Position numbers and translations under genes: made by a program | The notes under the pieces: generated by a model | Seen by the model: the letters and a program-made list of their open reading frames with translations, nothing else | Database searches by the model: none | Told to the model about the DNA's origin: nothing | NCBI GenBank assembly: GCA_001687465.1 | Contig: LVLI01000125.1 | Location: 1 to 24,877 of the forward strand | Origin: Halocafeteria seosinensis | Taxonomy: Eukaryota; Sar; Bigyra; Bicosoecida | Direction: 5' to 3' | Length of the DNA stretch: 24,877 nucleotides | Shown: positions 9,945-19,538 of the stretch, piece after piece | Layout of the letters: every line of letters begins with the position of its first letter | Position numbering within the stretch: the first letter of the stretch is position 1

Positions 9945-10992
9945 TTAAGATGTCTCCGCAGTAGGATACAGTTCAGGGTTCATGAAGGGAACGCAAGCAA
10001 GAGTCAACGCATGACGATAGTATATAGTCCTATCAATCAAACCTCGGCTGAGTAACCCAACAGCTCTGCAGATACAAGGCCACAAAGTCGTCGTAGGAAT
10101 CAATGCACGGATTCAATTCCTCGTGAATACTATCCCATACCCGTCTTTCTTTTTCGAATCTAGTCGTCCAAAGACTTTGTCATCAGCGTCTCCCAATTCC
10201 ATTCCGTCTGTAAAGGGCCAACGTTGTCCTCACTAGCAGCGTCATCGGCAAAGTAGCCAGAGCACATACCCTCAATCACGAGCTTTGCAACCTTGTCCGG
10301 CAAAGCGAATTCAGCAGTTCTGCCATATCCTGTATAACGCATGAACATGTACAATATTGACTTGCACCGTTTACTCTCCACCAAGGATGCTTCACTTGTA
10401 TCGTCGCCGTTTACGTACCAATTTTCCCTGACGAAGGTTGCAACACCGCCATCCATGCAAAGCATACCAATGAATCTTTATCGTTTTCAGACGCCAGTTT
10501 CCTCTTCATCACACCTCCTTCGAGGCCAATGGAGAATGCGGGTTGCTCCCCCTCGTTCTTCGTGGCGAACTCTTGCGCAGCGTTCTTGGCTCGATTCGTA
10601 GCTCCTTGTCTAGCTTCCTCATCCGTGAATGGCTGGTCGGACACTTGGCTGTCCACGTCGTAGCCGAGGAACTCGTAGTAGTCGTCCACAAAGCACTGCG
10701 AAGGAAGCATTCGTACCCCAGCCTGTGGAAACGAACCATCACACGTGAAAGCATCATTGCTTACCTCCATGAAAGACTGTCGACATGCTGTAATTTTAAC
10801 CGGATTCTGGGATCCCACCGCCACTTTCGGTCGGTAATGGAAGATCGCTCGCGGCTGATAGGGTGTCTCAGAGGACACCGGTGCTCCTCCACCCTCAACA
10901 GTTGTATTCACACTCGTATCGGTGTGCTGAGCCTCGACTGCAGTGGTACTAGAGGAGCTGTGGACGGTGCTGGCGCTGGAATCCGAAGACAT
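9945..10992 (-). CDS. YjjX/DUF84-type inosine/xanthosine triphosphatase, five exons
   Basis: Exons 10992-10765, 10695-10419, 10329-10270, 10207-10141 and 10065-9945 give 250 residues. Introns are 69, 89, 62 and 75 bp, in phases 0, 1, 1 and 2. The family hydrolyses non-canonical purine NTPs (ITP, XTP) to protect nucleic acids. Family motifs are AVGSQNPVKI (58-67), SDQPFTDEEARQGATNRAKN (95-114), IGLEGGV (132-138), YGRTAEFALP, ELGDADDKVFGR and AVGLLSRGLIDRTIYY. The motifs run continuously only after splicing, which fixes the last three introns. The first intron is in frame and lacks stops; it was inferred because its removal restores normal spacing between SFME and the conserved SDQP motif. Residues 1-53 are a Ser/Thr/Glu-rich extension absent from bacterial enzymes of about 170-180 residues. 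The stop codon lies 18 bp from that of the convergent neighbour. Confidence 0.9.
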
Positions 10993-11788
10993 GGTATGGT
11001 ATGACAGTACTTGTATCAAAGCGTATGCGGAAATGGGTTATTGCTATGGATTTCCTTCCTTATCCAGTAGCAACAAATTGTACAAACCGGTACGACAATA
11101 CTTGTACATGTGTAGCGTACAATGGATGCACAACCACTATCACACAGCAGTCCAACCATAGCATCGTCTTCTACCAAAAACGATTCGCGAAGTTTTGAAT
11201 CTGGTCAGTAGATCTCCTCTATATGTTGCAATGAGGAATGCATATGGTTTCAGAGCACAAATGCGATGACCAAATCGTGTTCGCTGTCACCGACGAGGCA
11301 GGCGACGTCTCGAAGAGCTTTTTCACGACCCGTCCTTCTTTGATCAAGACGTCGGAGCGGATCGGCACATGTGACATGTCACCCTTCAACCTCATACTGG
11401 AACGTGAAAGCATTGAATCATTACATCAATGGACTGTAGTACGCGGCGAAACCTCAATCTGACATGTCCCTTGAAACGACACCGTCGTGTTGATGATCAA
11501 ACATTTCCTGATAAAACTGAGTGAGAAGTGCATTCTTCCTGTGGCATTACTTGCCACCGGCATGCAGCGTTAAGTGTACTATTGTTGTACCACACGACGA
11601 CGCTGGGCAGCAGTTGGATGTGAGCCTAGCTGCCACACATACATATGTAAACCAAGTACCATGGTACTGCACCAAGCAGAACAACGGTCAGAGCGATGAT
11701 ACACGATAAATCGTAGATGCAGATGCAAGTTTGGTTTAGTGCAGTGAATTGTTCATTTATTATACTGTTGCATTCTTGAGGAACCGTC
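10993..11788. other. Intergenic region between divergent genes
   Basis: This 796-bp stretch separates the NTPase start from the start of the 449-residue gene and should hold both promoters. It contains one possible small gene (11238-11462, listed separately), a perfect 12-bp palindrome GTACCATGGTAC at 11656-11667, and a repeated GACARTACTTGTA at 11003-11015 and 11092-11104. Nothing else was recognised. Confidence 0.5.
11238..11462 (+). CDS. Possible small hypothetical protein (74 residues)
   Basis: An ATG-initiated frame of 74 codons ends with TGA at 11460-11462. Its composition looks coding-like: balanced charges, with a segment reading NLILERESIESLHQW. No intron joins, signal peptide or domain were recognised, and it sits alone between two divergent genes. 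It could equally be a remnant exon or a chance frame. Confidence 0.3.
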   Translation: MHMVSEHKCDDQIVFAVTDEAGDVSKSFFTTRPSLIKTSERIGTCDMSPFNLILERESIESLHQWTVVRGETSI

Positions 11789-13288
11789 ATGTACCAGTAC
11801 ACTGCAATGGCGCAGGAGCCTGATGTGAATGTTGATTTGCTGGAGGAGGTACAGTCTATGCTGCGCTCTAGCTCCTCCACACGCGTACGCCAAGCAGCTG
11901 AACGAGTATCTGAGTATAGACCTCGTGTAGAGGAAAGAGATCAATCGCCTCAGAACCTTCGTCGTAGGGGAGAAGCCGATAATGGTGCCTCTGACTACCA
12001 TTTCTGGAGACGATTGCCCACGAATCGTAGCGTATGTTAGTCCGCTGAAAATTTCTATACACGCTATGACCCTTACCGTGCTTTATTGTCTTGGTGCTGC
12101 AGCTCTTTTTCCTGTCTCGAGTGGATACAGTGCCTCGATACCACGTGACTGTACGATTTCAAATCCCACGGGTGCAATCCAGAAGCTCCACGGAGGATGA
12201 AAATGATGAGCCACTACAGGAGGATTCGAGTGAGGACGATAAATTATTGAAGAATTCGGAAGAATCGCCGAAATGCGTTCGCGTGTGGAAAACCTATCAG
12301 AAGCACTTTGTGGGAGACTCTCCAGGTGAAATGAAACTGGCACCGCAAATTCGTCAAGGACCTTGCTGCACTATTCATGCCCCGTCTAGTTTTGGAACAC
12401 ATTCAGGGGTTTTAGATTACTCTCGTGGTTTCATTAGCGTTTCTGGTGGAGAGCGCAACTTTGATGGGGATCCTAAGGCGCTCAAGTGTTGCCATAGCGT
12501 TGTTGACAAAGTGAGAGAACGTCTTCCTGACGCCAGGAACGTGGAGACTTTCTATGAAGGCTGCTACGGGAGTGCCACATTGACGGAGATTATCGTCAAT
12601 ACGCCTCCACACTTGAATTCAAAGAAGCTGTTGGAGGATACCATTCGGCAAGATTTGGAACAGCAGAATGAGCAGTGGGTGCAAATATGGGAAGAGCAGA
12701 TTAAAAGCAAGCAGGCTACTCTCCCTCGAATTGAACTGGAACGGCTTGATAGTGAATGTATGCTGTCTATCTTGGAGAAAGGGAAAGAGGGACGTGATTC
12801 CAATGTCTGCACAGCCTATGGGCCACGAATGGCAGAATACGCTCACTGCTATTTACTTTTGGATGGCCAGGGAACTATTGTTAACACCGACACAATCCTC
12901 GCTCCCGATCAGGAAAGTCAGCATATAGATCATGGTGCGAGTCCGTAAGTTTTCTGTCATGCAAAAGTGGATTTAGTCTCTTCAAGTCCTGTGAAGACGA
13001 TGTGCTATCTGTTCATTTTGCAGGCTAGAAGTACTGAGGCCTAGCAGTTTATCCTTTTGGTTAAATTTCTCTAGAGCTCATTGCGGGGAAAACATTGACA
13101 GCTATCTCCAAGTGTCAGGGCCAACCCTTCTCCTAAATAGCGCAAAGTTTGCTGAACGGGAAGCTCTTTTACGTACCACACAGGACGAAATCATTGCATT
13201 GTGGGGCCTTTCCAGAGAAGAATTATCAGATGTCGCCGGTTCCAACGCCTATGTTGATCGTATTCAAGAGTTTCTTCTGACAGATTGA
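11789..13288 (+). CDS. Unrecognised 449-residue protein, three exons
   Basis: Exons 11789-12031, 12103-12944 and 13024-13288 join through introns of 71 bp (phase 0, GTATGT donor) and 79 bp (phase 2, GTAAGT donor, TTTTGCAG acceptor). I do not recognise the family. Residues 1-80 are polar, with an Arg/Glu-rich helix-like stretch. Residues about 108-137 are strongly acidic and Ser-rich, probably disordered. The region from about 138 to 445 looks globular, with Cys pairs (PCC near 169, KCCH near 209), a CYGSATL segment (about 235-241), a helical Gln/Glu-rich part (255-285) and a Trp/Leu-rich C-terminus. No signal peptide or membrane span is seen, so it is probably cytosolic or nuclear. The splice joins keep a single frame to a TGA stop. 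The start is the first ATG in the frame, with MAQEPD six codons further in as an alternative. Confidence 0.75.
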
Positions 13289-13608
13289 CCAATTGTAGTG
13301 GAACCCAGTTCATATGGCCCGCCACAGCAGCTGCATCCCATTAACATTAGGCTGGCCATGACGATCCTCCCTTATATGTTACCCCATTGTGAACAATGTG
13401 AAGTACAGGATAGTTATATGCAACGAATCTCCTAACAAGACCGCTTCCCTTGATTGGACATTAAACATGGGTTGCGAAATGTTACCTTCAAGGTTCTTTT
13501 TGCTCAGAACTGCCATGCAGCCAACGTCAACCAATCAGCGAATTTCATGCTAATTAACGCCGTTTCACTTCGAATGGCGTCAAGCTGGGGAAACCACGGC
13601 CTGCGGTT
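13289..13608. other. Gap between convergent genes
   Basis: This 320-bp region holds the 3' ends of the 449-residue gene and of the 1020-residue gene. A small perfect inverted repeat, CATTGT-GA-ACAATG, lies at 13385-13398. No gene or recognisable element is otherwise visible. Confidence 0.5.
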
Positions 13609-16600
13609 TCAAACTTGGAGTCTCTGCACACTTCGTCTGGGGATCTGCCCATTTAAGCTCCGGCATTCTGTCTGGCCCTTGAACGGCTGGATTCCATATG
13701 GTCCACAAGGTCGACACTTCTGAAAACCGGGTCGACTGTAGGTCCCAGGTTCGCATTTGACACAGGCAGTTAGATTATGGTTAGGGGCCTGACCGCGTTC
13801 GCAGGAGCGACACACATATTGAGACTCGTTCGGAACTTGACCCGATGGGCACGGCCTACACTGCCGGTCGGTCTGATTAGCGACATGTTGCGGACGACAA
13901 GGAATACATGCATTGCGAACTGTGTTTGGGATTTTTCCTGGGCCACAATTGCTGCATCGAAGTTGAGTGTGCGAAGATATCTTGTGCCTGGGGCATGGAT
14001 CCACTTGGAGCGATACACAGCATGTACTAACTCCTAAAGTGCTGGTAGTCGTTTGTCCAGCTCTTGCCGTTAGATTCGGGTTCTTCCTAAGGTTAGACGG
14101 CTTATTATCTATTTTATTTCTTACCCAAAGAGATCCATTCCACCACGCCCATCCTTCGCTTTCAGCTCCCCCTTCTCCCCAGTGCATCCTAAACATTACA
14201 GACTGTGACACTGTGTAAACAATACCATTACCTGCGAATTGAAATACTTCGCCATTTGAACTCGCTGTTTGATATCGTGCGTAGCTTGTTGTTGGACCAT
14301 TTTCTTGAGGACTTCCGAAAGCAAAATCCCCCGAACAACAGCCGGGCGCGTAGATTCCTTTTTCGTGCCATTGGGTATAATGCCCTCTACTCTTCGCGAT
14401 CAGGGAATGGTGGGTGTCTGACAGTTTGTAGCTTGTGGCTCTGATATGGAAGTCATCCAAATAGAACTCTGTATACCCAAAAGGAATTGGAATATCGTAG
14501 TGAGCATAGTGATCTCCATTCCCATCGACGGTAAAAGGACGGACGTCGTCCACAAAACCAGATCGTACCGCTCCTCCACCGTCCCAGGCCAGTGTTGCAT
14601 TCAAGAAAAATCTTGCTATACGTTGGGTGATTTCTGTGAATCCATTTCTGCATTTCGTCCAGAACGCGTTACCAGCGCCAATACCAAATGGATCGACTAG
14701 ATGAACACTATCTTCGCTATCGTGTATACTCGGAAAAGGATCTATGAGAAAAAATCCGTCCCGAGGCACTTCCCCGCAATGCCTATATACTACAGTATCG
14801 ATGGAATCATCCCTTACCCAAATCGAGCCTTGCCACCAGGCCCAGCCTTCATGCTCACTCCCATTCTCACTCCATTCAATACGAAGTAGCGAGGACTTGG
14901 TAACATTGAATATTACACCATCGCCTTCAAACCTGTGTATACCACCATGTGACTCCAAATGCTGATAATGGGCATAGCTTGTAGTCGGACCCTGTTCATC
15001 ACCACTTCCGAAAGCAAAGTCTCCGCTACTACTACCTACAATTTGGCTCCAGTGGTCGTAATATCTTCCCCAATGTCTCTTAATCTCAGAAGTGTGGTTA
15101 TTTAGCCACCCGGAGATGTAAGACGTGGATCTGATATTAAAATGTTCTGTAAAAAACCGTGTGTATCCAAACGGAACAGGGATTTCATATTGTGCAATAT
15201 GTCCACACTCGCCATCCACCGTAAACGGTTTTACATCGTCTATGAATCCAGAGTCTTTAATTTGTAACTTGGTTGACAGAGTTGCGTTCAGGAAATGCTT
15301 CGCTATCGCCGTGGTGATCTCCATGAACCCAAACCTACAGCGCGTTTGGAATGCTTCGCTCAAGCTGTCACCGAAAGGATTGATGAAGTAGATTCCATCA
15401 TCGGGCACCAATTCGCACCTACTGTATATGCGGCTTGACGGCCGCCGATATCTTACCCAGATTGAGCCATTCCACCACGCCCATCCCTCGTTCTCGCTTC
15501 CCTCTTCACCCCAATGAAGACGAAAAACATTTGATTCTTTCACATCAAATATAATCCCGTTACCTGCAAACTTATGTATGCCCCCATGTGATTGTATTTT
15601 TTGATAGCGTGCGTAGCTGGTCGTCGGACCCTCTTCGGCAGGGCTGCCAAAGGCGAAATCGCCATCACCAGAGAGTCCCATTTCCTGCCAAGTCGTGTAA
15701 AATGCATCTGACCGACGCCTAATATCGGACGTCTGGTAAGCCTCGGAAGAATTGGCCAAGAAAGAAGTAGCCCGAATGTGGAATCCGTCCAGCCAGAACT
15801 GAGTGTACGAGAAAGGAATCGGAATATCGTAGTGCGAGTAGTGAGCACCGTGATCATACCCGGAGGTTCCATCGACACTGAAGGGGGCGTTTCCAACAAG
15901 GAACCCACTCTCTTTAATGTGGCCTTTGGACGTGAGAGTGGCATTCAAGAATTCTTTGGCAATTTGTTGAGTAATTTCGATAAAGCCGTTCCGGCATCGC
16001 GTCCAAAACCCACTGGTACGTTCGCCCCCAAACGGGGCAATAAAGTAAACTCCATCCGCGGGAACGTCGTCGCAGTTCCTATACACGCTTGCGTTTACAT
16101 GTAGTCCTACTGTGATATCGTAGCGGTCGCATTGCTTTGCAGGCATAGTCCTGCCCTCTTGAAGCTGGACAGTACTATTCAAGTACGATTCGCTGTCCGT
16201 GGAATTGCCTTCGTTAACCCAGGCTTGCTGCTCGATATTAAACAGGTCATCCAATTTAGACATGCTTGAGTTACACGCCTTCCCGGAGCCCAATGTTCCA
16301 TTCTGAACCACAGACTCCAGCTCATGCCAGGCAGCAAAGAACGAGTAACGGGTAGCCTCTGTGTTGATCCGAGTCTTGACTGTGTGGACTGGTGCAGCCA
16401 CCGCAAGTGGGTTTAACGCTTCTTTTACAGCGATAGAACTCTGTCCAGAGGAATCGTCTTCCCTGCAAGCAGAATCTTCCCACGTAATGGGAAATCTTGG
16501 ATTACGTGCTGGTTCACTCCGCGAGCGCACTTGCGCCCAGCACAGGGGAAGCAACAGAAGTACGAAGCGCCACTGCTGGGTCGCCCGCCAGAAAAGGAAG

Positions 16601-16671
16601 CCTATTACTGTTCCTCGCGGGTGTCTCATCCACGGAGCGAGAGAAAAATATGTTGTTCTCAACCTAGGCAA
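13609..16671 (-). CDS. Secreted protein with three tandem copies of an unrecognised domain and a Cys-rich tail
   Basis: A single uninterrupted frame encodes 1020 residues, in contrast to the intron-bearing neighbours. A hydrophobic stretch at about 36-46 (FVLLLLPLCWA) after basic residues suggests a signal peptide or anchor; Met16 is an alternative start that gives a more usual length. Three homologous units cover about 197-407, 416-620 and 629-851. Each carries a D-G-[VIF]-[YF] segment before a Pro-Phe, a TRCRxGFxEIT-like motif, FLNATL, a PFxVDG turn, IP[IV]PFxYTxF, GDFAFGS, GPTTSYAxYQ, a GDGVIF-like strand and EGWAWWxGSxWVR. Residues about 883-1003 hold repeated CxxC and PNxxxxxC motifs resembling GCC2/GCC3 or ephrin-receptor-like Cys-rich repeats. 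N-glycosylation sequons are numerous, and the one in FLNATL is kept in all units. No C-terminal membrane span is seen. The opening Cys-x-x-V-P-x-D-G-x-Y part weakly recalls fibrinogen-like or GON domains, but I do not assign either. A role in cell surface, matrix or adhesion is inference. Confidence 0.85.
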   Translation of the reverse strand: MPRLRTTYFSLAPWMRHPRGTVIGFLFWRATQQWRFVLLLLPLCWAQVRSRSEPARNPRFPITWEDSACREDDSSGQSSIAVKEALNPLAVAAPVHTVKTRINTEATRYSFFAAWHELESVVQNGTLGSGKACNSSMSKLDDLFNIEQQAWVNEGNSTDSESYLNSTVQLQEGRTMPAKQCDRYDITVGLHVNASVYRNCDDVPADGVYFIAPFGGERTSGFWTRCRNGFIEITQQIAKEFLNATLTSKGHIKESGFLVGNAPFSVDGTSGYDHGAHYSHYDIPIPFSYTQFWLDGFHIRATSFLANSSEAYQTSDIRRRSDAFYTTWQEMGLSGDGDFAFGSPAEEGPTTSYARYQKIQSHGGIHKFAGNGIIFDVKESNVFRLHWGEEGSENEGWAWWNGSIWVRYRRPSSRIYSRCELVPDDGIYFINPFGDSLSEAFQTRCRFGFMEITTAIAKHFLNATLSTKLQIKDSGFIDDVKPFTVDGECGHIAQYEIPVPFGYTRFFTEHFNIRSTSYISGWLNNHTSEIKRHWGRYYDHWSQIVGSSSGDFAFGSGDEQGPTTSYAHYQHLESHGGIHRFEGDGVIFNVTKSSLLRIEWSENGSEHEGWAWWQGSIWVRDDSIDTVVYRHCGEVPRDGFFLIDPFPSIHDSEDSVHLVDPFGIGAGNAFWTKCRNGFTEITQRIARFFLNATLAWDGGGAVRSGFVDDVRPFTVDGNGDHYAHYDIPIPFGYTEFYLDDFHIRATSYKLSDTHHSLIAKSRGHYTQWHEKGIYAPGCCSGDFAFGSPQENGPTTSYARYQTASSNGEVFQFAGNGIVYTVSQSVMFRMHWGEGGAESEGWAWWNGSLWVRNKIDNKPSNLRKNPNLTARAGQTTTSTLGVSTCCVSLQVDPCPRHKISSHTQLRCSNCGPGKIPNTVRNACIPCRPQHVANQTDRQCRPCPSGQVPNESQYVCRSCERGQAPNHNLTACVKCEPGTYSRPGFQKCRPCGPYGIQPFKGQTECRSLNGQIPRRSVQRLQV
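14119..16083 (-). repeat. Three tandem protein-domain repeats within the 1020-residue gene
   Basis: Approximate units are 16083-15451, 15426-14812 and 14787-14119. The units share many identical short motifs, yet their DNA differs enough that the duplications are not recent. Unit 3 is longest because it carries an extra segment around 14745-14686 in which the 'DPF' motif occurs twice. Unit 2 has Gln in place of Asn in the WWxGS motif and so lacks that glycosylation sequon. Confidence 0.9.
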
Positions 16672-17630
16672 TCTTCAATCATCGATAATGTACAAGTTGA
16701 CAATTGAAATTGTCTGTACGCAACCAGGGTTTGAAACATGCGGATCTCGGTTACCCGCGGGCGGACATGCGTGTAAAGTACTTTTTTTTGTAGTTTTTTC
16801 CAAGGGGGATCATGGAATGACATGTCATTCATGCATTATTCATTTCCAAGTCTTACATATAATTGTCAATTTCGTCCTCATTTGCACGGAGAGCCTCCAT
16901 ACATGTGTTGGTCGTCCGAATCGTCGTCGTCATCGAAGTTCCAAAGCCCTGAGTCAACTTGGCTCAGCTTCAGATGTCCTTTGGAGAGCGTAAACAATGC
17001 TGATCCCTCCTTTTGACGAGTTTGTATCTCAGCATCATGATTTCGCGAAACCTTTCTGCCGAGACGCCTGCGAAGTTTATTATTGATCCAACCTACGGTG
17101 CCAAACAGACGCTCTGGAGGTCAGGAATTGAGAAGATGACACGAACAACAGGGCTAAGCAATGGAAGAGGTTCGTGATTCTGCCTCCAAAATGCAAGAGG
17201 TGAAATGTGCGTCACGTAATAACCCAAGATTCCGAGGTATTGAGTTTCCTGGTTGTTTGCGGACCGCTCGTCTACCATGTACTCCAGGCCACGGAAAGGC
17301 AGCGGACTGATTTAAGGTAATGGTTTGTCGTTTCGGACTCAGCTTTTGTAAACTCAGATGTCCAAGTCTTAACTTTGTAGCTGGAAGGTGGAGGATGCCC
17401 AGACGAACCGACCACTTATTCGAACTGTGCAGCCACGCAGCTTATATTGTTTTCTATCGCGAAGTTAACACACGCCACTCGAAATGTATTCCAGGTACGT
17501 TGTTTCTTCAGTGAATTATGTGCTGGAATAGTGTATCTGCGAAGGGTATGGGGCCCAGCGAGACTCTCCTTGTGCCTAGCCGCTTTTCTGGCTTGAGCTC
17601 ACTGTTTGAATCCTTCCCCCAGCGTTAACT

Positions 17631-17671
17631 GGATGTGGTCAACTTCCCGGCCCGTGGGCTATCTGTCACAT
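17631..17671 (+). repeat. Dispersed 41-bp repeat, copy 2
   Basis: Matches 111-151 at 39 of 41 bases in the same orientation. The hairpin that accompanies copy 1 is not preserved here; only a GTTAA at the corresponding loop position (17624-17628) remains. A (GT)n-like run follows at 17673-17684. Confidence 0.85.
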
Positions 17672-18158
17672 TTGTGTGTGTGTGCGTTAACTAAGTGGCG
17701 ATTAACGTTTCTTGAACTCCTTTCACACAATTTAAAGTTGTGGGCACCGCTTGAACGCCGTCGCGTCTGAGTTGCCTTTGCTTTCTGAATCGTCTTTAGC
17801 CGACATGAGATAACCGAAGCACACTTTACCGTCGCGTCTCGCGAGAAGACCCCCACACTAAAGACGACTCGGGAGGCTTGGCTTCTTTCGTTCCTTTTTA
17901 ACTATCGTGTCATTTTTATTTTAGTGACTTCGCCATCGTCATCAAGGGTGATCATAGCCTCGAGAGTGCCATTTACCGCTCTTTTTCAGGGGTAGTCGCA
18001 CCCGCCGTAGCTCGGGGTCTGCTTGTTGTCGTAGATTTGGGCATTGTAGTGGTCAAAATGTTATGCCAATGGCTTTTCTATGTTGTATTTTTCAAACATG
18101 TGCTTGATTACTTGTCTTACGTGCTTTTAAAGCCACTATACAGCATATGACTCCGCTT

Positions 18159-18230
18159 ACCCGCAGGATTTTCAGCGCGGACGGGTGCGGGCAAGGATAC
18201 CCGCAAGCTAGTGGTTGCCCTTGACCCGCA
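18159..18230 (+). repeat. Cluster of ACCCGCA words
   Basis: ACCCGCA occurs at 18159-18165, 18199-18205 and 18224-18230, with a related inverted TGCGGGC at 18186-18192. The spacing (40 and 25 bp) is irregular. It may be a set of protein-binding sites or a decayed simple repeat; there is no flanking gene to connect it to. Confidence 0.4.
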
Positions 18231-18410
18231 GTGCACACAACCGACACTCAGCTCGTCTCGCAGAGCTTCTTCTGCAGAATGGAGCGCAGCACACATTTTA
18301 AAATTGCCCACAACAGAAGTACGCCCATATATGTTCGTTAGCCGGTGAGGAGTGAGAGCTTCCATACACTTGGATCATTCGGCGTCGTAAGGGCTACAGT
18401 AGCGACACGT

Positions 18411-18439
18411 CTTCCGGTAGGAGCAATACCAATACACAC
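18411..18439 (+). repeat. Dispersed 29-bp repeat, copy 1
   Basis: Matches 24025-24053 at 27 of 29 bases in direct orientation. The shared core reads GTAGGAGCAATAC (TTAGGAGCAATAC in copy 2) followed by AATACACAC. Both copies are intergenic; the second directly follows the remains of a GLUG-like repeat protein. Confidence 0.75.
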
Positions 18440-19499
18440 ACAATAGCACATGCCCTCCTATGGGAGACTGTTCACACGCTCAGCATCCGCATAAGGGTGG
18501 TTAGAATAAAATGCATTATATATTCTTGCATTTGTTCGCTTTCAAAGTTCAAACACGCATCAAAATCTCTGGTGAGCACATTTCCTAACGTTGCAGGAGA
18601 GAAGTGGTGGAGCCACGGTTTGACAGAAGAGGAGCCAATTTTTATCGTCCAACACATTCGAAGGAAGTTCCCATTGACAACGACTGCTTCTTTTGAATAA
18701 AGTTTTCTTCTTAACTCGTTCACCTGTGTTATTGCCGGTGTAGCGTCTGGTAGTAATGTGTATTATTTATGGCCTACCGACTAAGTGGAAATATAGTTGG
18801 GGATCTTCACGCCGTCGAAGATCTCCCCAGGACCCTCCTGCATTGCCTACCCCTGCGCTCACCAACACTCGGACTCTTTGTGAGTATGAGGTTCTTCACA
18901 CGTATCCTTTCAGAGCGTCTTGGGCCTCGCTCCTCCGGAGTGGGCACAGTGGGCTCGCTATTCGCCACCGGGCCTTGTTCTTCTGCGATTGTCTCGTCAG
19001 TCTCTGCTTCTGGTTGCAGTTTCCAGTTGCGCCGAAGCTCCTAAACCTTCCAAACAGCGGGTGTACCGGTTGAAACGAGCTTAGTGGAGGTGGCCGTCTT
19101 TTTAGCTTTCTCATCATTTTGCGAAGGGACGGTGCTTATCAAATCCTGAATTTGTGGTGTAAATCAGTGCGATCATGTAAGCCGCATCATACGAACAATT
19201 CAATATATCCTTTGGAGTGTACGGATCTCGTCTTTTGCTTCCTCATATAATGTGCGGAGGACAGTGAGTATTCAGTCTTCCCCGTTATTCATGGCACACC
19301 TAAGATTCTGAGCTACACAGTGTGTAACTGAATCCGGAGTCCGCAGAGTGCTCACTGACCACTGCGTCATTCAACAATTTTCTCTAGGGAACAACACACA
19401 CATAGAGCTACCACTTTACCTAAGCACGATGTCTGATGTAAACTTAGAAAAAAGACGGCGATGCATCTATGAATGACAATCTTGTCTACCACCATTGTT

Positions 19500-19538
19500 G
19501 CGGCCCGCGGGCCGCCGGGCCGCGGCCCGCGGGTCGCC
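19500..19538. repeat. GC-only palindromic island
   Basis: Thirty-eight of 39 bases are G or C, in a region of ordinary composition. It contains two perfect palindromes back to back, GCGGCCCGCGGGCCGC (19500-19515) and CGGGCCGCGGCCCG (19516-19529). The direct repeat GCGGCCCGCGGG occurs at 19500-19511 and 19522-19533. It lies about 150 bp upstream of the pyrroline-5-carboxylate reductase start. It could be a regulatory or recombinogenic site, or an expanded simple repeat. Confidence 0.8.

Noticed and set aside
17603-17613. tRNA or SINE B-box-like TGTTTGAATCC before repeat copy 2
   Set aside because: No matching A box or cloverleaf could be formed around it, and repeat copy 1 lacks it.
18756-19117. 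Overlapping open frames on both strands in the gene-poor region
   Set aside because: Ser/Arg/Pro/Cys-rich low-complexity translations in several frames at once suggest compositional artefacts rather than genes.
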